Positions 35,417-44,011 of a DNA stretch of 64,000 nt are shown here, in pieces. Positions within the stretch are counted from its first letter, which is position 1. The number at the start of each line of letters is the position of its first letter. The DNA is from CANJIV01 sp046330225 (GTDB lineage Bacteria; Actinomycetota; Thermoleophilia; Solirubrobacterales; Solirubrobacteraceae): positions 182,272 through 246,271 of the forward strand of contig JAXLTD010000006.1 of the NCBI GenBank assembly GCA_046330225.1, read 5' to 3'. A program made the translations under genes and the position numbers. The notes under the pieces are model-generated. The model saw only the letters and a list, made by a program, of their open reading frames with translations. It did not search any database and was not told where the DNA came from.

Positions 35417-36541
35417 TCACCCGTCCTCCGGCCCCAGCCCCGGCGTCTCGGTGCCGGTGCCTTCGGCCTGGCTGACGCAGGCCAGGTAGCCGGGCGGGCG
35501 GGCGTAGCCCCCGGCCCGGCCGGAGCCGCCGCCAGAGCCCCGCCCCGGGTCGAACCGCACGACCTTGCGGTAGTCGCTGACGAAGGCCTGGCCGAGCCGG
35601 TTCACGGCGATGAACGTCGGGTCCCGCAGAACGCCGGCGCCGAACGTCTCGATGTGCCGGCCGTCCGCGGTGAGGATCTGCACGCGCTGGTTGCGGCAGT
35701 CGGACACGAACAGGCGGCCCGTCCGGTCGAAGGCGAGGCCGGCCGGCTGGTCAAACCTGCCGTTGCCCGTTCCCCGGCCGCCGAACTCGCCCAGGAACCG
35801 GCCGCGGCCCGTGAAGACCTTGATCGTGTCCGAGCGCGTGTCGGACACGTAGACGCGACCGGCGCGGACGGCGATCCCGTAGGGCGCCGCGAACTGGGCC
35901 GGGCCGCGGCCGAAGGACCCGAAGCTGCCGAGGTGCCGTCCGCCGGTGCTGAACCGCTGGACGCGGGCGTTGCCCTGGTCGACGACGTAGACCACGCCGC
36001 GGTCGGCGGCGACGCCCCACGGGGAGACCATCTCGCCGCGCAGGGAGCCGCGACGGCCGAGCCGGGCCTGGAAGCGGCCGGATTGCGTGCGCTTCACCAC
36101 GCGGTCGTTGCGGTTGTCGGCGATGAACACGCTCCTGCCGGAGGTGGCGAGTCCCTCGACGAGGATGAACCCGGCCCGGGCCCGGACGCGCGTGGAGCCC
36201 GGGTCGAAAGCGAACCTGCCGAACGCTCCGCGGTAGCGCCCGGTCGTCGTGAACCGCTGCACCCGGTTGTTGGCCGTGTCGGCGACGAGCAGATCGCCGT
36301 TGGAGGCGAACGCCAGGCCGCCGGGGGCGTTGTACTGGCGATCGCCGATCCCCATGCCCTGGTAGCGCATCGGCTCGCGCCCGTCGGAGAAGAGGCCGCG
36401 CGACAGCTCGAAGCTCGAGCCCGTCGGCGCCCCCTGCCGCCCCCACTCCCGGGCCAGGCCGTACGCGCCGAGCGCGGGCGCCGCGGCCACCGCCAGGAGC
36501 GCCGCGGCCGCCGTGAGCGCCGGCAGGGCGCGCCGGGTCAT
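35417..36541 (-). CDS. Secreted NHL-repeat beta-propeller protein
   Basis: The 374-residue protein has a signal peptide (MTRRALPALTAAAALLAVAA). It is followed by about six NHL-type blades with repeats such as GLAFASNGDLLVADTANNRV, GVAADRGVVYVVDQGNARV, GIAVRAGRVYVSDTRSD and GLAFDRTGRLFVSDCRNQRV. NHL propellers bind proteins or sugars or act as hydrolases. The C-terminal tail is Gly/Ser-rich and carries one Cys. It is exported. The ATG overlaps the stop of the upstream secreted-protein gene (ATGA), so the two are co-translated. Confidence 0.88.
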   Translation of the reverse strand: MTRRALPALTAAAALLAVAAAPALGAYGLAREWGRQGAPTGSSFELSRGLFSDGREPMRYQGMGIGDRQYNAPGGLAFASNGDLLVADTANNRVQRFTTTGRYRGAFGRFAFDPGSTRVRARAGFILVEGLATSGRSVFIADNRNDRVVKRTQSGRFQARLGRRGSLRGEMVSPWGVAADRGVVYVVDQGNARVQRFSTGGRHLGSFGSFGRGPAQFAAPYGIAVRAGRVYVSDTRSDTIKVFTGRGRFLGEFGGRGTGNGRFDQPAGLAFDRTGRLFVSDCRNQRVQILTADGRHIETFGAGVLRDPTFIAVNRLGQAFVSDYRKVVRFDPGRGSGGGSGRAGGYARPPGYLACVSQAEGTGTETPGLGPEDG

Positions 36542-36942
36542 CCGCTGGCGAGGTAGGCGCGCGACCGGGTCGTGACGGCCCGGAACGACAGGTCGCGGAC
36601 GCGGATGACCACGGTGACGCTGCGACCGCTCGCGAGGATCGCGCCTCGCCGGCCGCCGTGGTTGGGCGGCAGCGGCACCTCGACGGACGGGGCGTCGTTG
36701 GAGCGGATCGAGATCGGCGCGGAGCCGAGCCTGCGTCCGTTGCGCAGAATCGTGATGGTCCCGACGCAGAACCCGTCGGTGCCGCCGGCGCACTTCACGC
36801 GCGGGAAGGCCGTTCCGTTCCAGGCCAGTCCGACGCGGGGGCTCGTGAGCGCAGCGCCGCCGAAGGCGAACGCGCCCGGCGCCGCGAACAGGGCGAACGC
36901 GGCGCAGGCGGCGAGGGCGAGAACGAGGAGGCGGAGGCGCAT
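36538..36942 (-). CDS. Small secreted protein, coupled to the NHL protein gene
   Basis: The 134-residue protein starts at ATG 36942, directly before a signal peptide (MRLRLLVLALAACAAFALFA). The mature part is ~105 residues, beta-rich, with two cysteines (VKCAGGTDGFCVG) likely bridged. It ends in a Val/Arg strand pair. I recognise no family. The stop overlaps the start of the NHL gene by four bases, so the two products are probably made in equal amounts and may interact at the cell surface. Confidence 0.75.
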   Translation of the reverse strand: MRLRLLVLALAACAAFALFAAPGAFAFGGAALTSPRVGLAWNGTAFPRVKCAGGTDGFCVGTITILRNGRRLGSAPISIRSNDAPSVEVPLPPNHGGRRGAILASGRSVTVVIRVRDLSFRAVTTRSRAYLASG

Positions 36943-37081
36943 GGCGACGACGGATCGGAACCCGCCGCATGGCGGACCCGTGGATGCCAACGGCAGCATC
37001 CGGCGTTGGCTTGAGCGCACCCGCCGTTTCGGCCAGTCGCGCTCAACGCGGGGCCGCCGGCGCCAGCCGGCGCCGCCCGGC

Positions 37082-37630
37082 TCAGGTCACCTCGCAGCCC
37101 CGCTTGAAGATCCTGATCTCGGCGACCTGCCGCGTCGCCGCGCCCTTGGTCCCGGGGAGGAACGCCGTGGTGACGCCGCGGCGGTCGGACACGAGCCTGC
37201 CGGTCACCGTCTTGGCGGCCCGGAGGGTCGAGCCGATGCCCACGCCACCGGCAGTCCGCCAGCGCTTCAGGCGCGTAATCGAGAGCGCCGAGGAGCGCAG
37301 GCCCGTGCCGCCGCGAATGAGGATCCCGCAGACCTTCCCGCGGGCGATCTCGAGCACTCCGGCCTCGACCGGGAAGTCGGTGGACGAGCGGGCGAACCAC
37401 ACGCACGTGTCCCGCCCGCCGGTGCCGACGCTGCACCCGTCGCCGGCGCCCCAGGCCGCCAGGGCCTTCGCCTTGGTCGTGACGCCGAGGGTGATCCCGT
37501 CGACGGACTTGAACGGCACGATGAGCGCCGTCCGCGGCTTCGGGAGCCCCGCCGACGCGGCCAGCGGAGCGGCGAGCGCCGCTCCGGCCGTCAGCCCCGC
37601 CGCCAGCTTGGCGATCCGCGACCTGGTCAT
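37082..37630 (-). CDS. Secreted hypothetical protein
   Basis: The 182-residue protein begins at ATG 37630, with GAGAGGA upstream. The Sec-type leader is MTRSRIAKLAAGLTAGAALA, with probable cleavage after ASA. The mature domain has four cysteines (GCSVGTGGRDTC, VCG and a C-terminal GC) and a pattern of short strands around Gly-rich turns. I recognise no family. It lies upstream of the small secreted protein and NHL genes on the same strand (about 140 bp gap), so this may be an envelope-protein cluster. Confidence 0.75.
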   Translation of the reverse strand: MTRSRIAKLAAGLTAGAALAAPLAASAGLPKPRTALIVPFKSVDGITLGVTTKAKALAAWGAGDGCSVGTGGRDTCVWFARSSTDFPVEAGVLEIARGKVCGILIRGGTGLRSSALSITRLKRWRTAGGVGIGSTLRAAKTVTGRLVSDRRGVTTAFLPGTKGAATRQVAEIRIFKRGCEVT

Positions 37631-37773
37631 CTCATGAGTCCTCTCGATTGGGAACGGCCCCTGCGAGCGCGGCGGATGCCGCCGCGACGGCGCTGGCACC
37701 GGGCGCTGGAACCGGACTGTCACCCTGGCACGGGCGCCGCGGGCTGTCCAGGCGGCCCGCCATCATCGGACCC

Positions 37774-38262
37774 ATGTCCGAGATCGTCGACCGCCACGGC
37801 TTCGCCGTTCCCACCATTCCCGCCTCGGCCGGCGCGCTGATCTGGGACCGGAAGGGCCGGCTTCTCATCTTGGATCCGAGCTACAAGCAGGGCTGGACGA
37901 TCCCGGGCGGCCAGATCGAGCCGGGCGAGTCGCCGTGGGACGCGTGCCGGCGAGAGGCGCGGGAGGAGTGCGGCCTCGACGTGGCCGCGGGCCGGCTCGC
38001 CGCCGTGGACTTCCTCCCGCCGCGTCCGGGGCGGCCGGGCGGGGTGCGCTTCCTGTTCGACTGCGGCGCGCTGCCCGGCGCGGCGCTGGCGGCGATCCGG
38101 CTCCAGGACGGCGAGATCCTCGCCCACCGCTTCGTGGATCTCGAGACGGCGCGCCTCCTGCTCTCCAAGCCGGTGCGGCGCCGGGTGCTCGCCGCCGCAA
38201 AGGCCGGGCCGAAGCGCACGGTCTACCTCGAGAGCGGCCGGCCGGCGGCGGGCGCCGGCTGA
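37774..38262 (+). CDS. Nudix hydrolase
   Basis: The 162-residue protein has the complete Nudix box G-x5-E-x7-R-E-U-x-E-E-x-G-U, as GGQIEPGESPWDACRREARE then ECGL, preceded by the strand ALIWDRKGRLLILD. These enzymes hydrolyse nucleoside diphosphates linked to another moiety, often as house-cleaning or signalling steps. The ATG at 37774 is preceded by the usual short spacer from the divergent secreted-protein gene. The C-terminus is a short basic tail. Confidence 0.9.
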   Translation: MSEIVDRHGFAVPTIPASAGALIWDRKGRLLILDPSYKQGWTIPGGQIEPGESPWDACRREAREECGLDVAAGRLAAVDFLPPRPGRPGGVRFLFDCGALPGAALAAIRLQDGEILAHRFVDLETARLLLSKPVRRRVLAAAKAGPKRTVYLESGRPAAGAG

Positions 38263-38280
38263 GGCCGCCGCGGCGGGCGC

Positions 38281-39978
38281 TCAGCGCCGGCGCGGCGCGT
38301 CGTGGGCGCGCGTGCCCCGGATGCGGAGGGGCTCGCCGCGGTAGGTGCGGATCGGCGCGCGGCGCGCGGACTTCGCGTACGAGGCCAGCGCGGCGGCCAG
38401 CCCCTGGATCGACCGAGCGACGGCGGGGTCGGCCAGCGGCGCGATCAGGGCGGGCCCGCCGGCGGATCCGGACAGCAGGGCCTGCTTCACCCGAGCCAGG
38501 TCGGCACCGCGAACGCCCAGCCGGGCCAGGAGGCCGGCCAGGTCGGATGGCACGCCCCGGGCGCGCACGCTGGACTGCAGCGCCAGCACCTGCGCGAGCG
38601 TTGCGCTGACCTCGGCGGTGCCGCCGGCGGCCAGGGCCGCGGCCGCCGCCGACCGCAGGGCCGGCACGCGGCGCAGCGCCTTGGCGGCCTGGCTGGCGAA
38701 CGACGCCGAGGCGAGGGCCTGGCGGCGGGCCAGCGTGCGGTCGTGCTTGGCCAGCGCGCCGCGCGAGCGGGCCAGCGACGTCGCGGCGGCGGCCAGGAGG
38801 GCGAAGGCCTTGGCCTGGGCGGCGAGCAACGCGTTGAGCGAGCTGGCCGACCGGGCGTCGAGCCCCGGGCCCGCGGCGAGCTTGGGCAGCTTCGGCGCCG
38901 CAACCACGACCCGGCGCTTGTAGGCCCGGTCGACGTGGAGGTCGGTGAAGGCCGCCCCGGCGGCGGCGCCCTGGGCGTCGACGGCGGCCAGCGCGAGCAG
39001 CGCCGCGCCGACCGGATCCGACGCCGCCGCGCGCACCCGGTGCTTCCCCCGCGACCCGGCGGTCTGGCTGACGAGGCCGAGCATGTTCCCGATGAAGTCG
39101 AACGGCCCGGGCGAGGGCGGCGGAGTGGGCGGCTTGCCGCACCGGCTGCCCCCGAGGCACGCGTCACCGGCCCGGCAGCAGTTCGTGCCGCAGGTCTCGC
39201 CAGACTTGCAGACGCAGTCCGGCCCCTCGCAGTTGCGGTTGGGCGGGCAGCAGTGGACCGCCGGGGGCGGACAGCGGTGGTAGGTGGCCGGGTCGCACGT
39301 GCGCAGGCACACCTTGCCGCCGCGCAGGAAGCCGAGGTCCTCGCAGTACTCGCCGGACTTGCAGCACGAGTCGCCGCACACCTTGGCCGGGTTGCACAGG
39401 CAGTCGGGGTACTTGTCCCCGCAGACCTCGTCCTTCCCGCAGCACCAGCCGATGTTGCTGTCGATCGTGTCGGGCTGCTGGCACACGCCGCTGCCGGTGC
39501 GCGGGCCGCGCTGCTCGCAGTAGACGGGCTTGGACCGGTCGGTGCAGATCGCCGGCGAGTCCTCACAGTGGGCGAGCCGGCCGCCGTCCCCGGCGCAGAT
39601 CTGGCCCGGGTGGGTGCAGTAACCGGCGCACACGTCGCTGTTGCAGCAGACCAGGCCCTGGCCGGACGGCATGCACGCCGACGGTCCGCCGGAGGACTGG
39701 CACTTCGTGGTGCCCGGCGGGCAGATGCGCGCGTCGGCCCGGGCGCCGCCGGGACGCAGAACCGAGCCCGCGGCGACCGCGCCGCCGACGAGCACGACCG
39801 CCCGCCGGCGGGTGACGGGCGCCACGAGCGCCCGCGCGACCCCGTCGAGCAGCGGCTCGGCGGGAACGGGCGCCGGCAGCGTCTCGCGCGTCAGCACGTG
39901 GCTCGGGCGGCGGGCCAGGCGCCGGGCCAGCGTGTCGATCCGGCTGCCTGCTCCCTCCGGGTCTGACGGAGACCGCAT
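38281..39978 (-). CDS. Cysteine-rich exported protein with Tat-like leader
   Basis: The 565-residue protein has three parts. An N-terminal ~55-residue Arg-rich segment leads into a twin-arginine-like leader (TRRRAVVLVGG, 56-66). A cysteine-rich region (~86-290) has 34 cysteines in repeats of the type CC-x-x-x-x-x-C and C-x-x-x-C-C, granulin/EGF-like in appearance. The C-terminal ~270 residues are Ala/Arg-rich helices without cysteine. It is probably exported folded, which fits many disulfides. The gene converges with the Nudix gene, and an unusual inverted repeat lies 16 bp upstream of its ATG. Function unknown. Confidence 0.78.
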   Translation of the reverse strand: MRSPSDPEGAGSRIDTLARRLARRPSHVLTRETLPAPVPAEPLLDGVARALVAPVTRRRAVVLVGGAVAAGSVLRPGGARADARICPPGTTKCQSSGGPSACMPSGQGLVCCNSDVCAGYCTHPGQICAGDGGRLAHCEDSPAICTDRSKPVYCEQRGPRTGSGVCQQPDTIDSNIGWCCGKDEVCGDKYPDCLCNPAKVCGDSCCKSGEYCEDLGFLRGGKVCLRTCDPATYHRCPPPAVHCCPPNRNCEGPDCVCKSGETCGTNCCRAGDACLGGSRCGKPPTPPPSPGPFDFIGNMLGLVSQTAGSRGKHRVRAAASDPVGAALLALAAVDAQGAAAGAAFTDLHVDRAYKRRVVVAAPKLPKLAAGPGLDARSASSLNALLAAQAKAFALLAAAATSLARSRGALAKHDRTLARRQALASASFASQAAKALRRVPALRSAAAAALAAGGTAEVSATLAQVLALQSSVRARGVPSDLAGLLARLGVRGADLARVKQALLSGSAGGPALIAPLADPAVARSIQGLAAALASYAKSARRAPIRTYRGEPLRIRGTRAHDAPRRR

Positions 39979-39993
39979 CGGCCGACCCTAGGG

Positions 39994-40018
39994 CCGAGTT
40001 GCGCAACTAGCAACTCGG
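39994..40018. promoter_or_regulatory. Nested inverted repeat upstream of the cysteine-rich gene
   Basis: CCGAGTTGC and GCAACTCGG form perfect 9-bp arms with a 7-bp spacer. Inside them AGTTGCGCAACT (39997-40008) is itself a perfect palindrome, so the element offers three half-sites of GTTGC/GCAAC. It lies between divergent genes, 16 bp from the ATG of the cysteine-rich gene, where an operator for a dimeric repressor would be expected. Confidence 0.5.
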
Positions 40019-40164
40019 TGCGGACGATCGTCCTCGGGCCCCGGCTGCCGCCCGTGACTGCGTCGCGCCCGCGACACCTCCGGCGTCGTCGCGATGACCG
40101 CCGCCCCGGGCTGGCGGCCCTAGCCTCGTTCGCGAGAACCACAACCGCCCCTCGGGAGACCGCC

Positions 40165-40959
40165 ATGCCCGCCGCCACGCCGCTCCGCCGCCTCGCCTCT
40201 GCCGCGCTCCCGGCCATCCTCGCGCTCGCGGCCGCACAGCCGGCGGGCGCCGTCCCGGTCGGCACCGGCGGGACGGGCGACCGGCCCCACAACCCGCCGC
40301 CGGCGGCGAGCTTCACGATCACGCCCAACCCCGCCCTGGTGAGCCCCGGCCTGCTGGCCGTCGCGCGCAGCACGGCGCGCCATGCGGCGGGCCCTTTCCT
40401 CCTCGACCCGCCGGTCCGGTTCGACGCGTCGGCGTCCACGGACGACACCGGCATCGCCGACTACGCCTGGGACCTGGACGGCAACGGCACGTTCGAGCGC
40501 CATGGCGCGAGCCCCCGCGTCGCGCGCCGCTTCACCGCGACCGGCACCTTCGCCGTCCGGCTGCGCGTCACCGACACGCAGGGCGCCACGGCGGTCACCT
40601 CCCGCAGCCTGAAGATCCATCGGCGTCCGCGCGCGCTGCTCCAGCCCGAGCCGGCCGCGGCGCCGATCGGCACCTCGCTGTACCTCAGCGCCAAGGACTC
40701 CTCCGATGACAACGGCATCGCGCGGTTCGATTGGGACCTCGACGGCAACGGCACGTTCGAGGAGTTCAGCGGGCACCAGCCGTACGCCACCGCCGCCCTC
40801 ACCTCGCTCGGCACCCGGACGTTCCGGGTCCGCGTGACCGACATCTACGGCGCGACGGGCACCGCGTCCGTGACCGTCGATGTCGTCCCCGCCCCGCCCC
40901 CGCGCCCTCCGCGCCCGGTGATCGAGCTCGCGCCGACCGTCGGGCGGGCCGCGGGCTGA
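40165..40959 (+). CDS. Secreted protein with two PKD domains
   Basis: The 264-residue protein has a signal peptide (MPAATPLRRLASAALPAILA, cleavage near residue 30). Two PKD-type immunoglobulin-like domains follow, each with the hallmark D-x-D-G-N-G-T-F loop (YAWDLDGNGTFERHG and FDWDLDGNGTFEEFSG) and a closing FRVRVTD or VRLRVTD strand. PKD domains serve as extracellular spacers or adhesion modules. A GGGAG ribosome-binding site precedes the ATG. The C-terminus is Pro-rich. Stand-alone PKD proteins are common in this lineage's surface proteome, as far as I can infer. Confidence 0.85.
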   Translation: MPAATPLRRLASAALPAILALAAAQPAGAVPVGTGGTGDRPHNPPPAASFTITPNPALVSPGLLAVARSTARHAAGPFLLDPPVRFDASASTDDTGIADYAWDLDGNGTFERHGASPRVARRFTATGTFAVRLRVTDTQGATAVTSRSLKIHRRPRALLQPEPAAAPIGTSLYLSAKDSSDDNGIARFDWDLDGNGTFEEFSGHQPYATAALTSLGTRTFRVRVTDIYGATGTASVTVDVVPAPPPRPPRPVIELAPTVGRAAG

Positions 40960-41096
40960 CCGTCCGGCCGCGTTGACACTCCCCGCCCGGGGTGGGAACG
41001 TCACGCCCCGGGGAACGGGCGCCCGCGCCGCCGGCGCGGGCGGAGAAGGGAGGCCGTCGTGGTGGCAGCGTGCGCAGCGAACCGCCGGACCGCCGC

Positions 41097-42593
41097 ATGA
41101 GCGGGCTGGCCCTGGCGGCGCGGCTGGTGCTCGCCGCCGTGTTCGCCGTGGCCGGTGCGGCAAAGCTGCGCGACCGCCCGGGGACCGTCCTCATGCTCGA
41201 GGACTTCGGCGCCCCGGCCCGCCTCGCCTCGCCGGGCGCGCTGCTGCTGCCCGCCGCCGAGCTGGCCGTCGCTGTGCTGCTGCTGCCCGATGCGACCGCG
41301 GCGGCGGCCGCTGCCGGGGCGCTGGCCCTGCTGGCTGTCTTCATCGTGGCGATCGCCGTCAACCTCGCCCGCGGGCACCAGCCCGACTGCAACTGCTTCG
41401 GGCAGCTGCACTCGGAGCCGGTGGGCCCGGCAACGCTGGTGCGCAACGGCGTCTTGGCGCTCCTCGCCGGCTTCGTGCTCGTGGCCGGCCAGGACTCCGC
41501 AGGCGCAAGGGCGCTGCACGGTCTCGCGGGACTCGACACCGCAACGGCGCTCGCGGCCGCCGCGCTCGCCGTGTCGCTCCTCGGGCTCGCGGCGCTCGGC
41601 TGGGTGGCCCTGCACCTCCTGCGCCAGCAGGGCCGCGTGCTCCTGCGCCTGGACGCGCTCGACGGGGCCAGCGGTCACCCGGCGCCGCGCCCGCCCGAGC
41701 CCGGCCTGCCGGTCGGCGCTCCGGCCCCCGCGTTCGAACTCGCGACGGCGTCGGGTGACCGCGTGGGCCTGCCCGCGCTCATCGGCGCCGGGTACCCGCT
41801 TGCGCTCGTCTTTGCCGAGCCGGGCTGCGGTCCCTGCGGGGAGCTCATGCCGCAGCTCGCGGCCCGCGGGCGCGACGAGGCGGCGGCCACGATCGCGGTG
41901 ATCGTGTCGGGCGGGGACGCGGAGGCCGCGACCGCGATGGCCGCGGTGCCCGGCCTCCCCCTCGCCCTGCTGGACCGCGACAGCGCCGTGGCCGCCCGGT
42001 ACGGCGTCCCGGGCACGCCGGTCGCGGTCGCGATCGGCCCCGACGGCCTGATTCGCAGCGACCTGGCCGCCGGACCCGAGGCCGTGCATGCCCTCCTGGA
42101 CCGGCTCGACGCTGGGGCCGGCAACGGCGCCGGGCTGCCGATCATCCAGGTCGGGGGGCGCGACGAGGCGCCCGACGACATCCGGCCCGCGCTCGGCGAG
42201 CGAGTCCCCGACGCGGACCTGGAGGACTTGGACGGCGACCCGGTGTCCCTGCGGCGCGCCGCCGGCGGGGCCGCGCACCTCCTGCTCTTCTGGAGCCCGA
42301 CCTGCGGCTTCTGCGATGCGATGCTCGAGGACCTCCGGCGCCTCGAGGCGCGCGACGACCTCCCGCCGCTGCTCGTCGTGGCCACCGGCGACGCCGCCGC
42401 GAACCGCGAGCAGGGCCTGCGCTCGCGCACGCTGCTCGATCCGGCCTTCGCGGCGACCGGCGAGGCGCTCGGCGTCGCCGGCACGCCGTCGGCCCTGCGC
42501 CTGGACGCCGAGGGCCGGATCGCCTCACGCCTGGCGGTCGGTGCGGGGCCGGTCCTCGCCCTCGCGGGCGCGGCCCCGGCCCCGGCGCCCTGA
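41097..42593 (+). CDS. MauE/DoxX-like membrane protein fused to two thioredoxin domains
   Basis: The protein has 498 residues from ATG 41097; a GTG 39 bp upstream (41058) keeps the frame. Residues 1-175 form the MauE-type membrane domain with four helices and CNCFG near residue 98, followed by the typical VRNGVLALLAG helix. Two TlpA/peroxiredoxin-like thioredoxin domains follow, each with an active-site pair and cis-Pro: EPGCGPCGEL (Cys244/247, VPGTP) and SPTCGFCDAM (Cys403/406, VAGTP). MauE-type proteins pass electrons for extracytoplasmic disulfide chemistry, so this fusion may be a self-contained electron shuttle. A DsbE-like selenoprotein candidate lies 1.4 kb downstream. Confidence 0.82.
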   Translation: MSGLALAARLVLAAVFAVAGAAKLRDRPGTVLMLEDFGAPARLASPGALLLPAAELAVAVLLLPDATAAAAAAGALALLAVFIVAIAVNLARGHQPDCNCFGQLHSEPVGPATLVRNGVLALLAGFVLVAGQDSAGARALHGLAGLDTATALAAAALAVSLLGLAALGWVALHLLRQQGRVLLRLDALDGASGHPAPRPPEPGLPVGAPAPAFELATASGDRVGLPALIGAGYPLALVFAEPGCGPCGELMPQLAARGRDEAAATIAVIVSGGDAEAATAMAAVPGLPLALLDRDSAVAARYGVPGTPVAVAIGPDGLIRSDLAAGPEAVHALLDRLDAGAGNGAGLPIIQVGGRDEAPDDIRPALGERVPDADLEDLDGDPVSLRRAAGGAAHLLLFWSPTCGFCDAMLEDLRRLEARDDLPPLLVVATGDAAANREQGLRSRTLLDPAFAATGEALGVAGTPSALRLDAEGRIASRLAVGAGPVLALAGAAPAPAP

Positions 42594-42601
42594 GCCGGGC
42601 C

Positions 42602-42859
42602 CTACCGCTCCAGCGCGCGATCCAGCGCCGCGAGGCAGCGGTCCGCCGTCGCGGCCTCCTCGGGCGTGAGCCCGTCCGGCGACCGGCGGCGCGCAGCAGC
42701 GAGCCCGTCGCGCAGCTCCGCGTAGCCGTCGGTGAGGGGCATCAGCGGCCACGCCGGCAGCACGTCGCGCAGCGGCCCGTAAGCCCGCCGGGCGCACCAC
42801 GCCGCCAGCAGCCCTTCGACCTGGGCGTCCAGCTCTTCGGGGGTGGCGGGATCGACCAT
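42602..42859 (-). CDS. Small hypothetical protein
   Basis: The 85-residue protein begins at ATG 42859 (MVDPATPEELDAQVEGLLAA). It is helical, with a Trp/Leu-rich centre (WCARRAYGPLRDVLPAWPLM) and an Ala/Arg-rich end. No export signal or known family is visible. It converges on the MauE-thioredoxin gene, with 8 bp between stops. The frame continues open upstream, but the short form avoids overlap with the next gene's promoter. Confidence 0.55.
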   Translation of the reverse strand: MVDPATPEELDAQVEGLLAAWCARRAYGPLRDVLPAWPLMPLTDGYAELRDGLAAARRRSPDGLTPEEAATADRCLAALDRALER

Positions 42860-43001
42860 CGGGGGGGAGTGTCGCACCGGGCGCCGGCGCGTCGCCGCGG
42901 AGGCATTCCGCGTGTCGTGCGCGCGACAGACGCGAACGGGCCCGCGGGGCACGATGGCGGTGTCCTCCTCCGGGGCGAGCCATCCACGAAAGGAACTCGC
43001 C

Positions 43002-43499
43002 ATGACCATCCGCCGCTCCCTGACTTCCCTCCTCGCCGCCGCTGCGGTCGCCGCCGGCGCACTCACCCTGAACGCGCTCGCACCCGCGACCGCGGCAGCC
43101 AGGCCGGCCAGCGCCGCGCAGTGCGCCTCGGCGGCGAGCCAGATCCGGACCTCGACCGAAGCGATCCACTTCTTCGGGACCCGCCTGGCCACGTTCACCC
43201 GCCTGCAGTACCGCACGGAGCAGGCGCTGCAGCACTGGTACGCCCAGCCCGCGAGCGCGCAGCGCGACATCGCGATCGCCGACCTCCAGGACGAGCGCGA
43301 CACCCGGATGCCGAAGATCAAGGCCGAGGCGTTCGAGTGGCGCGAGAGCCTGAAGACGCTCCCGGCCATCGTCTCGCGGCTGTCCCACCGCGACTGCCGC
43401 GGGGCTGCCCGGGGCCGCCTCGCCCGCGAGGCGCGCGCCTTCTGGCGCGAGGTCGACGACCGCGCGCAGGCCGTCTCCCGCGCTGGCCTCGGCCAGTAG
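43002..43499 (+). CDS. Secreted helical protein
   Basis: The 165-residue protein begins at ATG 43002, with AAAGGA upstream. The leader MTIRRSLTSLLAAAAVAAGA is a Sec signal, cleaved near ARPASA. The mature part is ~130 residues, helical, with two cysteines (QCAS and RDCRG) and many aromatic residues (AIHFFGTRLATFTRLQYRTE). I recognise no family. A strong GC hairpin follows the stop, so it is probably a single-gene transcript. Confidence 0.75.
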   Translation: MTIRRSLTSLLAAAAVAAGALTLNALAPATAAARPASAAQCASAASQIRTSTEAIHFFGTRLATFTRLQYRTEQALQHWYAQPASAQRDIAIADLQDERDTRMPKIKAEAFEWRESLKTLPAIVSRLSHRDCRGAARGRLAREARAFWREVDDRAQAVSRAGLGQ

Positions 43500-43521
43500 G
43501 AGACCCCGAGGCGACGACCGG

Positions 43522-43552
43522 CGCCCGGCGCGGCCCGCGGCCGCGCCGGGCG
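43522..43552 (+). terminator. Strong GC hairpin after the secreted helical protein gene
   Basis: CGCCCGGCGCGGCC pairs perfectly with GGCCGCGCCGGGCG over 14 bp around a 3-base loop, 22 bp after a stop codon and 21 bp before the next start. No T-run follows, as is usual in very GC-rich genomes. Confidence 0.6.
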
Positions 43553-43572
43553 TTCGCGTACCGTGGCCCGCC

Positions 43573-43968
43573 ATGAGCACGCCGACGACCGCGACCGCCA
43601 CGTTCGAGATCGCCTCCTGGGACGACGCGCCCTGGGCCCAGGAGCGCGGGGGGCCGAAGCTCACCCAGGCCACGATTCGCAAGCGCTTCATCGGCGCGCT
43701 CGAAGGGACGAGCATCGCCCAGTTCCTCGGCGTCGAGAGCGAAGGCGGCCGCGGCTACGTGGCCTCCGAGCTGGTCGAGGGCATCCTCGACGGCAAGGCC
43801 GGGACCTTCGTGATCCAGCACGGCGGCATCGACGACGGGATCCAGCCGGTCGGGTTCGGAGACATCGTGCCCGGGTCCGGTACCGGGGAGCTCGCCGGAA
43901 TTCGGGGAGAGGCCGCCTTCGCCCACGACGGCGGCGGCGCGCAGCTCACGCTCGTCTACTCGCTGTAG
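43573..43968 (+). CDS. DUF3224 domain protein
   Basis: The 131-residue protein has the DUF3224 layout: an opening FEIASWDDAPWAQ strand, GALEGTSIAQFLG, then TFVIQHGGIDDG, and a closing GTGELAGIRGEAAF with DGGGAQLTLVYSL. This is a single beta-barrel domain, allene-oxide-cyclase-like in fold, with unknown function in bacteria. It has no export signal. It lies between a strong terminator hairpin and the selenoprotein candidate gene, 43 bp upstream of the latter, so co-transcription with it is possible. Confidence 0.85.
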   Translation: MSTPTTATATFEIASWDDAPWAQERGGPKLTQATIRKRFIGALEGTSIAQFLGVESEGGRGYVASELVEGILDGKAGTFVIQHGGIDDGIQPVGFGDIVPGSGTGELAGIRGEAAFAHDGGGAQLTLVYSL

Positions 43969-44011
43969 CCGGCGATCCGGGCGGACGGGCCCGTGCGTAA
44001 ACCTTGTCGAG

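Noticed and set aside
40973..40978. TTGACA as a -35 box before the MauE-thioredoxin gene
   Set aside because: No convincing -10 hexamer lies at the right spacing (the bases there are GAACGT), so the match alone is not enough to call a promoter.
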